A stretch of DNA of 64,000 nt from Halochromatium glycolicum (lineage in GTDB: Bacteria > Pseudomonadota > Gammaproteobacteria > Chromatiales > Chromatiaceae), in assembly GCF_016584085.1 (NCBI RefSeq), contig NZ_NRSJ01000002.1, positions 1 to 64,000 of the forward strand. Direction: 5' to 3'. Both the position numbers and the translations under genes were made by a program. Below the pieces are notes generated by a model that had not been told where the DNA came from, did no database searches, and saw only the letters and a program-made list of their open reading frames with translations. Below, piece after piece: positions 31,901 through 40,836 of the stretch; position 1 is the first letter of the stretch, and each line of letters starts with the position of its first letter.

Positions 31901-32257
31901 ATGGCTCGAATCGCCGGAGTCAACATCCCAGACCGTAAGCATGCGGTTATCGCCTTGACCTCGATCTATGGGATCGGACGCACCCTGGCGGCGCAGATTT
32001 GCGAGGCCGCTCAGGTTCCGACGACTGCGCCGATCCGTACGCTAACCGAGGAAGAGGTGGACCGCCTTCGTACCGAGGTCGGCAAGTACACGGTTGAGGG
32101 CGATCTGCGGCGCGAGGTCTCGATGAACATCAAGCGTTTGATGGACCTCGGCTGCAATCGCGGTATTCGTCATCGCCGTGGCCTGCCGCTGCGTGGTCAG
32201 CGCACGCGCACCAATGCGCGTACCCGCAAAGGGCCGCGGCGTCCGGTTCGTCGATAA
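31901..32257 (+). CDS. rpsM: 30S ribosomal protein S13
   Basis: Head protein that contacts P-site tRNA and S19. It has 118 residues, beginning [20 protein letters not shown]. The C-terminal tail [18 protein letters not shown] is typical. It is the first gene of the alpha group, with AGGAGCGCAACGCGC upstream. Confidence 0.98.
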   Translation: MARIAGVNIPDRKHAVIALTSIYGIGRTLAAQICEAAQVPTTAPIRTLTEEEVDRLRTEVGKYTVEGDLRREVSMNIKRLMDLGCNRGIRHRRGLPLRGQRTRTNARTRKGPRRPVRR

Positions 32258-32338
32258 ACCCGGTCTAAGGACTCTGCCCACCGGCGCGGGAACGTGCCGG
32301 CGGCAGGGACTGCCTTTCCCGCTCGGAGACAGATCACA

Positions 32339-32725
32339 GTGGCTAAGCAGCTGCGCACGCGCAAGAAAGTCAAGAAACAGGTGGCCGATGGTGTGGCGCA
32401 TATCCATGCGTCATTCAATAACACCATCATCACGATTACCGACCGTCAGGGTAATGCGCTGACATGGGCGACCTCCGGCGGCTCGGGTTTTCGCGGCTCG
32501 CGTAAGAGCACGCCGTTCGCAGCCCAGGTGGCCGCGACGCGTGCCGGCCAGGCCGCGAAGGAGTTCGGCGTCGTCAATCTCGATGTCCACGTCAAGGGTC
32601 CCGGTCCTGGTCGCGAGTCGGCCGTGCGGGCATTGAATAACGCCGGCTTTAAGGTGGCGAGCATCACCGACGTGACGCCGATCCCACACAATGGTTGCCG
32701 ACCGCCGAAGAAGCGGCGCGTCTAA
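32339..32725 (+). CDS. rpsK: 30S ribosomal protein S11
   Basis: Platform protein. GTG 32339 gives 128 residues starting [25 protein letters not shown] lies upstream. An in-frame start further upstream (32294) would add 15 non-family residues and is rejected. The C-terminal signature [18 protein letters not shown] is complete. Confidence 0.97.
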   Translation: MAKQLRTRKKVKKQVADGVAHIHASFNNTIITITDRQGNALTWATSGGSGFRGSRKSTPFAAQVAATRAGQAAKEFGVVNLDVHVKGPGPGRESAVRALNNAGFKVASITDVTPIPHNGCRPPKKRRV

Positions 32726-32738
32726 CGGGGCAGAAAAC

Positions 32739-33359
32739 ATGGCGAGATATATTGGTCCGACCTGCAAGCTCGCACGCCGCGAAGGCGTTGATCTGGGGCT
32801 GAAGAGCAAGGCGCGCGCACTCGAGACCAAGTGCAACCTGGAGAAGCAGCCGGGTCAAGCCGCTGATCGGCGCCGCAGGTTGTCCGATTATGGGCTGCAG
32901 TTGCGTGAGAAGCAAAAGGTGCGCCGTGCATACGGGGTCATGGAAAAGCAGTTCCGGAATTACTATGCCGAGGCCGCACGTCGTAAGGGTGCAACCGGCG
33001 AGAATCTGTTGCAACTGCTCGAGCGGCGCCTCGATAACGTCGTCTATCGGATGGGGTTCGGGGCGACACGCGCCGAGGCCCGTCAGCTGGTCGGCCACAA
33101 AGGCGTGCTGGTGAACGGTAAGGTGGTATCGATCCCGTCCTACCAGGTCTCGGTCGAGGACGAGATCGAGGTGCGAGAAAAGGCAAAGAAGCAGGTTCGG
33201 GTGCAGAACGCGCTCGCGCTCGCCGAGGCGAATGGGTTTGCCGAATGGATCGAGGTCGATAGCAAGGCCGCAAAGGGCGTTTTTAAGCGTGTGCCTGACC
33301 GCGTGGATCTGCCGTCGGACATCAACGAGTCGCTCATCGTCGAGTTGTACTCCAAGTAA
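32739..33359 (+). CDS. rpsD: 30S ribosomal protein S4
   Basis: 16S rRNA assembly initiator and, in E. coli, repressor of the alpha operon. ATG 32739 gives 206 residues, the standard length, starting [19 protein letters not shown]. The S4 RNA-binding domain [20 protein letters not shown] is intact. It lies 13 nt after rpsK. Confidence 0.98.
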   Translation: MARYIGPTCKLARREGVDLGLKSKARALETKCNLEKQPGQAADRRRRLSDYGLQLREKQKVRRAYGVMEKQFRNYYAEAARRKGATGENLLQLLERRLDNVVYRMGFGATRAEARQLVGHKGVLVNGKVVSIPSYQVSVEDEIEVREKAKKQVRVQNALALAEANGFAEWIEVDSKAAKGVFKRVPDRVDLPSDINESLIVELYSK

Positions 33360-33379
33360 CGCCGCCGAGGGAGAGTTTT

Positions 33380-34393
33380 ATGTCAGACGTCGCAGGTGGC
33401 TTTCTGAAGCCGCGCATCGTCAAGGTCGATCCCGTCGCCGGCAGCCCGAATCGCGCCAAGGTCTCGCTCGAGCCCTTCGAACGCGGATTCGGGCATACGC
33501 TCGGCAATGCCCTCCGTCGCATCCTGTTGTCCTCGATGGAGGGGTTCGCGGTCACCGAGGTCGAGATCCAAGGCATCTTGCATGAGTACACCACGATCGA
33601 GGGCGTGCAGCAGGATGTGCTCGAGATCTTGCTGAATCTGAAGCAGCTGGCGATCCGCCTGCACGGTCGCGATGAGGCGACCTTTACCCTCAGCAAGGTC
33701 GGGCCTGGCGCCGTGACGGCCGGCGATATCGCTGTCGATCACACCGCAGAGGTCGCGAACCCTGATCTCGTGATCGCCAATCTGACCGCGAAGAGCGAGC
33801 TCAGCATGTCGCTGACGATCCGTCGCGGGCGCGGCTATGAGCCGGCGAGTGCACGTGAAGCGGATGGGACCGACGAACGCCCGATTGGGAAACTCCCACT
33901 GGATGCGACCTTCAGCCCTGTGCTGCGGGTGGCAATCGATGTCGAGGCGGCGCGCGTGGAGCAGCGCACCGACCTGGATCGGCTCGTGATCGACATCGAG
34001 ACCGATGGGACACTCGATGCGAAGGACGCAATCCAGCGGGCCGCAACGATCCTTCGTGATCAGCTGAGCAGCTTTGTCGACCTCGATCAATCGGGTCCAA
34101 CCGAGGGCCTCAGCGAGCAGACGCCCAAGGAGCCAGCCTACGACCCGATCCTGGTACGGCCTGTCGATGAGCTGGAACTGACCGTGCGCTCGGCGAACTG
34201 TCTGAAGGCCGAGAATATCTACCTGATCGGCGATCTGATTCAGCGCACCGAGGTCGAGCTGTTGAAGACCCCTAACCTCGGCAAGAAGTCGCTCACCGAG
34301 ATCAAGGACGTGCTGGCGACGCGCGGCCTGTCACTGGGGATGCGGCTCGAGAATTGGCCACCTGAGAACATCGACGAGTTGATGGTCAAGTAA
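33380..34393 (+). CDS. rpoA: RNA polymerase alpha subunit
   Basis: Assembly platform of RNA polymerase and contact for UP elements and activators. It has 337 residues (329 in E. coli). The N-terminal domain includes [20 protein letters not shown]. The C-terminal DNA-binding domain includes [19 protein letters not shown] and [20 protein letters not shown] precedes the ATG. Confidence 0.98.
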   Translation: MSDVAGGFLKPRIVKVDPVAGSPNRAKVSLEPFERGFGHTLGNALRRILLSSMEGFAVTEVEIQGILHEYTTIEGVQQDVLEILLNLKQLAIRLHGRDEATFTLSKVGPGAVTAGDIAVDHTAEVANPDLVIANLTAKSELSMSLTIRRGRGYEPASAREADGTDERPIGKLPLDATFSPVLRVAIDVEAARVEQRTDLDRLVIDIETDGTLDAKDAIQRAATILRDQLSSFVDLDQSGPTEGLSEQTPKEPAYDPILVRPVDELELTVRSANCLKAENIYLIGDLIQRTEVELLKTPNLGKKSLTEIKDVLATRGLSLGMRLENWPPENIDELMVK

Positions 34394-34410
34394 CCGATCG
34401 GTACAGAGCA

Positions 34411-34803
34411 ATGCGACATCAAAAAGCAGGACGAAAACTGAATCGGGACAGCGCTCACCGTGAGGCGATGTTCCGGAATATGGCCGGGTCCTTGTTCCGG
34501 CACGAGATGATCAAGACGACCTTGCCGAAGGCGAAGGAGCTACGTCGCGTCGCCGAGCCGCTGATCACCTTGGCAAAAGAGGATTCGGTCCATCACCGCC
34601 GGGTGGCCTTCGCGCGGCTGCGTGACAAAGAGGCGGTCGGCAAGCTCTTCAGGGAGCTCGGCCCTCGGTACAGCGAACGCCCCGGCGGCTATCTTCGCAT
34701 CCTCAAGTGCGGCTTTCGAGCCGGCGATGCGGCGCCGATGGCATACGTCGAATTGGTCGATCGGCCAGCGGTCGAGGCGGGCCTCGGCGATGACGAGGAT
34801 TGA
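34411..34803 (+). CDS. rplQ: 50S ribosomal protein L17
   Basis: Last gene of the long ribosomal run. It has 130 residues, beginning [20 protein letters not shown]. The motif [20 protein letters not shown] is typical. It is followed after 61 nt by a good intrinsic terminator. Confidence 0.98.
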   Translation: MRHQKAGRKLNRDSAHREAMFRNMAGSLFRHEMIKTTLPKAKELRRVAEPLITLAKEDSVHHRRVAFARLRDKEAVGKLFRELGPRYSERPGGYLRILKCGFRAGDAAPMAYVELVDRPAVEAGLGDDED

Positions 34804-34864
34804 AGCGCAAGCCTCTGCGCAAACCTCTGCGGGGCGCCTGACGAGAGGGGCATCCCAGAACGCG

Positions 34865-34895
34865 ACGGCCGGGCTCGACCCGGCCGTTTGCATTT
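34865..34895 (+). terminator. Terminator after rplQ
   Basis: A perfect 9-bp GC-rich stem (34865-34873 with 34879-34887, loop CTCGA) followed by TTGCATTT. It marks the end of the str-S10-spc-alpha run. Confidence 0.75.
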
Positions 34896-34932
34896 CCAGC
34901 GTTCGATTCGACTGAGGTCGGATGGGGGTCGG

Positions 34933-35736
34933 ATGGGGTCGGCCGTTCACAGTCATCGCGGGCGCACAGGCACCGGTGTGCTCGAAGCGGGCCCGGAGCG
35001 GGTCGCACTGCTGACCGATTTTGGTGCGGGTCCCTACGTCGGGCAGATGCAGCTGCTATTGAACGGACTCGCCCCTGATGCGCCCGTGGTGTCGTTGATC
35101 GCCGATCTACCGGCCTTCCGGGCAGACCTCTCCGGCTATCTGCTGGCAGGTCTCGCGCGTCGGATGCCGGGGCGGACGCTCTATGCATGCGTGGTTGACC
35201 CAGGCGTCGGGACCGATCGCGATGTGCTGATGATGCGCTGCGGCGAGGATTGGTGGCTGGCGCCCGATAATGGGCTGTTGGTACCGCTGTTACGCAGGCA
35301 CCCCGAGGCCGAGGTCTTTCGAGTGAGCTGGCGTCCCGACTGGATGTCCGCGACCTTTCACGGCCGCGATCTGTTCATGCCGCTCGCGGCTCGGCTGGTT
35401 AACTGCGACTGGCCCGACTGCGCCCCAGTGGCGGTGGAAGAGCTCGTCAACGGACACTGGCCGGCCGACATCTGGCAGGTCTGTTATATCGATGGGTTCG
35501 GTAATCTGATCCTCGGCGTCGATGCAGACCGGCTAACGCCGAGCGCTCGGTTAAAGGTGGGAGGCCAGCTCCTGAGCCACGCCCGGACCTTCGCAGAGGT
35601 GGCGCCCGGCGATGCGTTCTGGTATCGCGACGCCTTCGGATTGGTCGAGTTGGCGGTCAATCAGGGCCGGGCAGACGAGCGCCTCGGGCTCGGGCTCGGC
35701 GACACGGTGGCATTGCACGCGCAAGATGAGGGTTGA
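34933..35736 (+). CDS. SAM hydrolase (DUF62 / SAM hydroxide adenosyltransferase family)
   Basis: Family members split S-adenosylmethionine with water into adenosine and methionine; close relatives are the fluorinase and chlorinase. The active-site regions are visible: LLTDFGAG (Asp29), VVDPGVGT, APDNGLL, FHGRDLFMP and IDGFGNLIL. Start 34933 (267 residues) is chosen because a TTG at 34888 would begin against the rplQ terminator hairpin. GTG 34978 is another possibility. It lies alone between the ribosomal genes and a peptidase, so the context does not explain its role. Whether it is a hydrolase or a halogenating enzyme cannot be decided by eye. Confidence 0.85.
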   Translation: MGSAVHSHRGRTGTGVLEAGPERVALLTDFGAGPYVGQMQLLLNGLAPDAPVVSLIADLPAFRADLSGYLLAGLARRMPGRTLYACVVDPGVGTDRDVLMMRCGEDWWLAPDNGLLVPLLRRHPEAEVFRVSWRPDWMSATFHGRDLFMPLAARLVNCDWPDCAPVAVEELVNGHWPADIWQVCYIDGFGNLILGVDADRLTPSARLKVGGQLLSHARTFAEVAPGDAFWYRDAFGLVELAVNQGRADERLGLGLGDTVALHAQDEG

Positions 35737-35738
35737 AT

Positions 35739-35769
35739 TCATTGTGATGACCCGATCTCATTGTGATGA
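35739..35769 (+). repeat. 12-bp direct repeat at the start of pip
   Basis: TCATTGTGATGA occurs at 35739-35750 and again at 35758-35769. The second copy contains the candidate start codons of the peptidase gene and the first brings an equivalent GTGATG. It suggests a small duplication around the initiation region. Confidence 0.7.
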
Positions 35770-36743
35770 TGCAAACTGATCGTTCTGCCAGCGCTGAGAC
35801 CCTGTATCCACCGATCGAGCCATTCGCTGCAGAGCGTCTCGGGGTTGGGAACGGGCACGAGCTCTACCTCGAGCAGTGTGGCCACCCGGAGGGCATTCCG
35901 GTGGTCTTCCTGCACGGCGGGCCGGGGGCTGGATGTAGCCCTTCGCACCGACGCTTCTTCGATCCGTCGCGCTACCGAATCCTGCTGTTCGATCAGCGCG
36001 GTTGCGGCCGCTCGACGCCGCACGCGTCGCTCGAGCACAACAGCACCTGCGAGCTCGTCGCCGATATGGAGCAGATTCGCGAGCGCCTCGGCGTCGAGCG
36101 GTGGCTGGTGTTCGGTGGCTCCTGGGGCTCGACCCTTGCGCTCGCCTATGCGCAAGCCCACCCCGAGCGTGTGACGGGTCTGATCTTGCGCGGCGTCTTC
36201 CTGTGCCGACGCGAGGAGATCCACTGGTTCTACCAGCAGGGCGCGAGCTGGATCTTTCCAGACCACTGGCAAGCATTCCTGGAGCCCATCCCCGAGAACG
36301 AGCGCGGCGACCTGGTCTCGGCCTATTATCGGCGTTTGACCGCTGCCGATCCGGCAACACGGCTGGAGGCGGCGAAGGCCTGGTCGATCTGGGAGGGACG
36401 TTGTGCGACCTTGTTGCCGGATCGGCAGATTCGCAGCACCTTCAGCGACGAGCGTCTGGCGCTGAGTCTGGCCCGGATCGAATGCCATTACTTCATCAAT
36501 CGGGCCTTTCTGCGGGAGGATCAGCTCCTATCTGAAGCCGGGCGGCTTGACGGTATCCCGGGCGTGATCGTTCACGGCCGCTACGACCTGATCTGTCCGC
36601 TGCGCTCGGCCTGGGAGCTTGCTGCGGCCTGGCCGGATGCGTCGCTGGAGATCATTGCCGATGCCGGCCATGCCGCCTTCGAGCCCGGGATCGTGCAGGC
36701 GCTGGTGGCCGCGACTGACCGGTTCGCGGATGCGCTCGGTTGA
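35766..36743 (+). CDS. pip: Proline iminopeptidase
   Basis: Alpha/beta-hydrolase that removes N-terminal proline from peptides. It has 325 residues from ATG 35766 (GTG 35763 and ATG 35769 are equally possible; no ribosome site is clear). The oxyanion region HGGPGAG is near residue 50. The nucleophile Ser119 lies in GGSWGS. The catalytic Asp is in GRYDLICP and His in AGHAAFEP. Size and motifs fit the S33 family. It is transcribed with the SAM hydrolase and dtd in the same direction. Confidence 0.93.
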   Translation: MMQTDRSASAETLYPPIEPFAAERLGVGNGHELYLEQCGHPEGIPVVFLHGGPGAGCSPSHRRFFDPSRYRILLFDQRGCGRSTPHASLEHNSTCELVADMEQIRERLGVERWLVFGGSWGSTLALAYAQAHPERVTGLILRGVFLCRREEIHWFYQQGASWIFPDHWQAFLEPIPENERGDLVSAYYRRLTAADPATRLEAAKAWSIWEGRCATLLPDRQIRSTFSDERLALSLARIECHYFINRAFLREDQLLSEAGRLDGIPGVIVHGRYDLICPLRSAWELAAAWPDASLEIIADAGHAAFEPGIVQALVAATDRFADALG

Positions 36744-36793
36744 TCGCCCGGCGTCGCTCGGCGCTCGATTAGTGTGACGCGGTTGCTGGGGTC

Positions 36794-37231
36794 ATGATCG
36801 GCCTATTGCAGCGTGTCACCAATGCCCGGGTCGAGGTGAGTGACCAACTGGTCGCTGAGATTGGCCCTGGGCTACTGGTCTTGGTCGGCGTGCAGCGCGG
36901 TGATGACGAAGCGCGTGCACGGCGGCTGTTGGAGCGCCTGCTGAGCTATCGGGTCTTCCCGGATTCAAGCGGCCGGATGAATCTGAGCCTAGGCGAAACG
37001 GCTGGGGGCTTGCTGCTGGTGCCGCAGTTCACGCTCGCCGCAGAGACCCGCAAGGGGACCCGAGCCAGTTTCACGTCGGCCGCGGCGCCGGAAGAGGGGC
37101 GCCGGCTCTTCGCGCATCTGATTGAACTGGCGCAGGCAGCGCATTCACCTGTAGCGACCGGCCGATTTGGTGCCGATATGCAGGTCAGCCTGGTCAATGA
37201 CGGCCCCGTGACCTTTTGGCTCGAAACCTAG
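36794..37231 (+). CDS. dtd: D-aminoacyl-tRNA deacylase
   Basis: Homodimeric editing enzyme that hydrolyses D-aminoacyl-tRNA. The 145-residue length and ends ([30 protein letters not shown]) match the family, including the Gly-cisPro motif (GP in NDGPVTF). The usual SQFTL motif reads PQFTL, with Pro replacing Ser. The start ATG 36794 follows 50 nt after pip. It may form an operon with pip. Confidence 0.95.
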   Translation: MIGLLQRVTNARVEVSDQLVAEIGPGLLVLVGVQRGDDEARARRLLERLLSYRVFPDSSGRMNLSLGETAGGLLLVPQFTLAAETRKGTRASFTSAAAPEEGRRLFAHLIELAQAAHSPVATGRFGADMQVSLVNDGPVTFWLET

Positions 37232-37268
37232 GCGATTGCCGGAAAAGCTCGTACCGAATTGCGCAGGA

Positions 37269-37350
37269 TTTTCGTTTGCCTTCGAGGAGCGTCGCCGGGA
37301 GCATAGCCGGGCTGTGTGACCGGCGGCGCGACGAAGAAGGCGAGCGAAAA
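37269..37350. repeat. 82-nt imperfect inverted repeat after dtd
   Basis: The outer arms 37269-37283 and 37336-37350 pair over 15 bp with two G-U pairs. Inner arms near 37290-37298 and 37321-37330 extend the stem around a loop of about 20 nt. It resembles a REP-like intergenic element rather than a classical terminator, because no U-tract follows. Confidence 0.6.
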
Positions 37351-37447
37351 GACCAGCAAGGCGGTATGAGCTTTGACAGAAATCGCCCTAGCTGCTCCAG
37401 CAAAGGGCGAGCCACTCTGTCCTTGCCCGACGGGCAGCACGAATCGC

Positions 37448-37453
37448 TATACT
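37448..37453 (+). promoter_or_regulatory. Possible -10 box for hisB
   Basis: TATACT at 37448-37453 lies 25 nt upstream of the hisB ATG. The best -35 partner, TTGCCC at 37423-37428, is 19 nt away, so the promoter would be weak or activator-dependent. Confidence 0.35.
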
Positions 37454-37477
37454 GATGACCTTTGCACCTCGGTCCTG

Positions 37478-38110
37478 ATGAGCGAAGCCACTGAGACAAT
37501 GCAGATCCCGAGCACCGACGGACATCGCGTCGCCGAGATCGAGCGCAATACGCTCGAGACCCAGATCCTCGTGCGGCTAGACCTCGATGGAACGGGCCGC
37601 TCTCGCCTCGAGACCGGCGTTCCCTTCCTCGAGCACATGCTCGACCAGATTGCCCGTCATGGGCTGATCGACCTCGAGGTGCAGGCCACGGGCGATCTGC
37701 AGATCGACGCGCATCATACCGTTGAGGACATCGGTATCACCCTCGGGCAGGCACTGACTGCTGCGCTTGGCGACAAGGCCGGTATCCGGCGTTACGGTCA
37801 CGCCTACGTGCCATTGGATGAGGCCCTGTCGCGGGTCGTCATCGATCTCTCGGGCAGGCCAATGCTGACCTATCAGGTGGCCTTCACCCGCGCCTGGATC
37901 GGCGGATTCGATGTCGATCTGCTGCGGGAGTTCTTCCAAGGGCTGGTCAATCACGCGGCGATGACGCTGCACCTGGATACTCTGCGCGGTCTGAATGCCC
38001 ATCATCAGGCCGAGACCCTGTTCAAGGCCTTTGGGCGCGCGCTGCGGATGGCGGTCGAGCCCGATCCGCGGATGGCAGGGATCACGCCGTCGACCAAGGG
38101 CAGTCTCTAG
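37478..38110 (+). CDS. hisB: Imidazoleglycerol-phosphate dehydratase
   Basis: Manganese enzyme of histidine synthesis that converts imidazoleglycerol phosphate to imidazoleacetol phosphate. It is the monofunctional form (210 residues, no phosphatase domain). Metal-binding motifs HHTVED and the later HHQAET are present. ATG 37478 is chosen; ATG 37499 would also fit the family start. No ribosome site is clear and a -10-like TATACT is only 25 nt upstream. The expected next gene, hisH, is missing. Confidence 0.95.
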   Translation: MSEATETMQIPSTDGHRVAEIERNTLETQILVRLDLDGTGRSRLETGVPFLEHMLDQIARHGLIDLEVQATGDLQIDAHHTVEDIGITLGQALTAALGDKAGIRRYGHAYVPLDEALSRVVIDLSGRPMLTYQVAFTRAWIGGFDVDLLREFFQGLVNHAAMTLHLDTLRGLNAHHQAETLFKAFGRALRMAVEPDPRMAGITPSTKGSL

Positions 38111-38249
38111 TCCTGCCAGCGAGCGGCGGTGGCGTGCGGTCACCGCCGATCCTGCTCAGAAACCCGGCTCGTCCACCCTGGCTCATCGCCGCTGGCTCAT
38201 CCCCGCCATTGGGCGCGCACCGATCTTTCCGGCCTTAGGGAGCACTGTC

Positions 38250-38984
38250 ATGCTGTTGATTCCGGCGATCGATCTCAAAGACGGACGCTGCGTGAGACTG
38301 CGTCAGGGACGCATGGAGGACGAGACGGTCTTTGCGGATGATCCGGTCGAGGTCGCAGCCCGCTGGGTCGCAGATGGCGCGCAGCGGTTGCATCTGGTCG
38401 ATCTCAACGGTGCGTTTGCTGGAGAGCCGGTCAATGGGGATGCGATCCGGGCCATCGCGGCCGCCTTTCCGGGTCTGCCGATTCAGGTCGGGGGTGGGAT
38501 TCGCGATGAGCGCACGATCGGCGCCTATCTCGAGGCCGGTGTCCATTGGTGCATCATCGGAACCCAGGCTGTCAAGGAGCCCGAGTTGGTCGCACGCGCC
38601 TGCCGTGCCTTCCCCGGCCATTTGATTGTTGGGCTCGATGCCAAGGGTGGGCAGGTGGCGATCAATGGCTGGGCCGAGGTGACCGCATTCCGGGTCGAAG
38701 AGCTGTCTGCGCGGTTCCAGGACGACGGTGTCGATGCGATCGTCTATACCGATATCGGCCGCGATGGCATGCTCAGCGGGCCGAACATCGAGGCCACCAA
38801 GCAGCTCGCAGAGGCCATCGAGATCCCGGTGATCGCTTCCGGTGGGATCACCAACATCGATGATGTCCGGGCGCTTGCCGCCGTTGCTGATTCCGGCATC
38901 ATTGGGGCCATCACCGGCCGGGCGATCTATGAGGGCACTCTGGACTTCGCGGCGGGGCAGCGGCTCGCTGCTGGGCCTGCGTAG
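38250..38984 (+). CDS. hisA: Phosphoribosylformimino-AICAR-P isomerase
   Basis: TIM-barrel isomerase (ProFAR isomerase) of histidine synthesis. It has 244 residues from ATG 38250. The N-terminal [12 protein letters not shown] carries the catalytic Asp, and [10 protein letters not shown] the second Asp. Phosphate-binding GGGIRDERT and [10 protein letters not shown] are intact. GGGAGCACTGTC precedes the start. The 139-nt gap before it holds a 7-bp hairpin (38125-38147) and no gene. It is normally flanked by hisH and hisF, which are both absent. Confidence 0.96.
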   Translation: MLLIPAIDLKDGRCVRLRQGRMEDETVFADDPVEVAARWVADGAQRLHLVDLNGAFAGEPVNGDAIRAIAAAFPGLPIQVGGGIRDERTIGAYLEAGVHWCIIGTQAVKEPELVARACRAFPGHLIVGLDAKGGQVAINGWAEVTAFRVEELSARFQDDGVDAIVYTDIGRDGMLSGPNIEATKQLAEAIEIPVIASGGITNIDDVRALAAVADSGIIGAITGRAIYEGTLDFAAGQRLAAGPA

Positions 38985-39096
38985 CGCGAAGTCCGGCCGC
39001 CTGCGCTTCGCGGCGCTGCGGCCAACTCGCTGAGCGCCTTCCGGGTGCAATGATCCAAACCCGACAGGACCTCGAATCGATGGGCGAAGTCTGACG

Positions 39097-39414
39097 ATGA
39101 GCGATGTATTGAATCAGCTGGCTGAGGTGCTGGAGGCGCGCAAGGGGGCCGATCCAGCGAGTTCCTATGTTGCGAAACTCTACGGTAAGGGGCTGGATGC
39201 GATCCTGAAGAAGGTTGGCGAGGAGGCCACTGAGACCGTGATGGCGGCGAAGGACGGCGATCCGGACAAGCTTGTCTATGAGATCGCTGACCTCTGGTTC
39301 CATAGCCTGGTATTGCTTGCGCAACAAGGTCTGCACCCGAATGCGGTGCTTGCCGAACTGGACCGGCGCTTCGGTCAATCCGGCATCGCCGAGAAGGCAT
39401 CGCGGTCGGGCTGA
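39097..39414 (+). CDS. hisE: Phosphoribosyl-ATP pyrophosphatase
   Basis: Second step of histidine synthesis, removing pyrophosphate from PR-ATP. It has 105 residues. The MazG-like metal site is seen in [17 protein letters not shown] and the helix [16 protein letters not shown]. It is a separate HisE with no HisI domain fused. It follows hisA by 112 nt; hisF and hisI, usually in between, are not present. Confidence 0.94.
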   Translation: MSDVLNQLAEVLEARKGADPASSYVAKLYGKGLDAILKKVGEEATETVMAAKDGDPDKLVYEIADLWFHSLVLLAQQGLHPNAVLAELDRRFGQSGIAEKASRSG

Positions 39415-39860
39415 AACGATCCTTCAGCATTCATGTACCCAGAGACCGGGCATGCGGTATAGTCCGCTTTTGACGCAGCGCAGGCATCGGCGGTGGCTGT
39501 GCTGCTCCACTGGGTTAGATGCATAGGTTAGACGCACGACGTGATCGGGCGCCCGATTGATGGGGGTGGATGCCCGTCGAAGTGTTGGACCGACTCGCTC
39601 TGCAGGCTGTCCGTCAAGCGGTCGCGAGAGGACTGCTTCCGGCGCTGCGTGATCCGTAGGCGCTCGGTCGGGTCGGACTCGCGCCCCAATGATTCCGTCG
39701 GATCGTTCTTTGGACGCTGTCCTCGGCGAGGCGGCGTTGTTGCGATTCGGCAACCGTTCCTTGGTGCAACCCCCTGATCGCGATGGTTGTCGAATGCGTG
39801 AGATCATAGGCAGGGTCGTCCCCGCGTCGGGCGACAAGATGGTGAATCCCGGAGGTTGAG
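39415..39860 (+). other. 446-nt intergenic region between hisE and tatA
   Basis: No supported gene. It holds a TATAGT (39458-39463) without a good -35, and a perfect 14-bp palindrome at 39544-39557. A 29-codon open frame at 39570-39659 follows a purine-rich stretch but has no recognised product. Translation in all frames shows no remnant of hisF or hisI that I can recognise. Confidence 0.6.
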
Positions 39861-40118
39861 ATGGGTGTCGGTGGTATTGGTATTTGGCAGTTGTTGATCA
39901 TCCTTCTGATCGTGGTGCTGTTGTTTGGGACCAAACGATTGAAGAGCATCGGCTCGGACCTTGGCAATGCGGTCAAGGGCTTCCGCTCCGCGATGTCGGA
40001 TGCGGACAAGAGCGAGGGGGATGAAGACCCGAAACGCCTCGACAGCGCAGAGTCCGAGCAGGCCGAATCGGGCAGCGATAACGTCGGAGCGAAGCCCGCC
40101 GATAAGACCAAGGTCTGA
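39861..40118 (+). CDS. tatA: Twin-arginine translocase subunit TatA
   Basis: Forms the size-variable pore of the Tat system for folded proteins. It has 85 residues: a short N-terminal membrane helix ([16 protein letters not shown]), the [10 protein letters not shown] hinge and amphipathic helix, then an acidic, disordered tail. ATG 39861 follows GGAGGTTGAG, a strong ribosome site. It starts the tatABC set after hisE, as in related bacteria. Confidence 0.96.
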   Translation: MGVGGIGIWQLLIILLIVVLLFGTKRLKSIGSDLGNAVKGFRSAMSDADKSEGDEDPKRLDSAESEQAESGSDNVGAKPADKTKV

Positions 40119-40174
40119 ATCCCTTCTTCTGTGTTGATGCCGAGCGCTTGATCGAAGTGCTTCGCTGAGACGTG

Positions 40175-40243
40175 CTTGACTGAGAAAGGCTTGACTGAGA
40201 AAGGCTTGACTGAGAAAGGCTTGACTGAGAAAGGCTTGACTGA
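40175..40243. repeat. 15-bp tandem repeat between tatA and tatB
   Basis: Four perfect copies of CTTGACTGAGAAAGG (40175-40189, 40190-40204, 40205-40219, 40220-40234) and a partial fifth (40235-40243). Each copy contains TTGACT, which resembles a -35 box, and GAGAAAGG, which resembles a ribosome site. Copy number may vary between strains. Confidence 0.95.
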
Positions 40244-40263
40244 TCTGGGGCGGAGCCGAGGAC

Positions 40264-40662
40264 ATGTTTGACATCGGGGCGCTGGAACTGCTGCTGATCG
40301 GGCTCGTCGCGTTGATCGTGGTCGGGCCCGAGCGCCTTCCGCGGCTGGCGCGAACGGCTGGTCTCTGGGTGGGACGTGCGCGTCGCGCGTTGACCTCGGT
40401 GAAAGAGGAGATCGACCGCGAGATCAAGGCCGATGAGCTCAAGGAGATCCTGCGCAAACAATCCCAGAACCGTCCGCTGGATACGATCCTCGAAGAGGGG
40501 GGCGGCCTTTCAGAACCGTCACGCTCGTTGAAAACGGGCTCGGCCGGTTCGAGCTCCAGCGCTCAGCGGTCTTCTGCTGATCATGAGCCGGGTGATGCGA
40601 TCCAGGGCCAGGCCGACACGGGAGGGAGCGAGCAGCAGGATGACAACGCCGACAGACGATAG
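40264..40662 (+). CDS. tatB: Twin-arginine translocase subunit TatB
   Basis: Receptor subunit that works with TatC to bind twin-arginine signal peptides. It has 132 residues, starting [20 protein letters not shown] with the conserved Glu8 and the [13 protein letters not shown] hinge. An amphipathic helix with [16 protein letters not shown] follows, then a hydrophilic tail. GGAGCCGAGGAC lies before the ATG. It is separated from tatA by the tandem repeat. Confidence 0.95.
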   Translation: MFDIGALELLLIGLVALIVVGPERLPRLARTAGLWVGRARRALTSVKEEIDREIKADELKEILRKQSQNRPLDTILEEGGGLSEPSRSLKTGSAGSSSSAQRSSADHEPGDAIQGQADTGGSEQQDDNADRR

Positions 40663-40836
40663 ATCGTCGTTTGAGGACGGCCTGCTCACCGCCTCAGCAA
40701 GTCCCACCGCCATCGACCTCCTCGGATGCGCCCGCGCTGATTCCAGCGCCCGCCGCTTGCCGTCATGCTGTGCCGCGTGGACCCGCATGCCGCGTCGGCG
40801 ACCGATGCCCAAACCGAACGCCTAGAGCCATCCCGG

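Noticed and set aside
39570..39659. 29-codon open frame in the hisE-tatA gap
   Set aside because: It has a purine-rich stretch upstream and a helical look, but no homology that I can recognise. Chance is the simpler explanation in GC-rich DNA.
40175..40243. CRISPR-like repeat array
   Set aside because: The repeats are 15 bp and directly abutting, with no spacers, and there are no cas genes. It is a tandem repeat.
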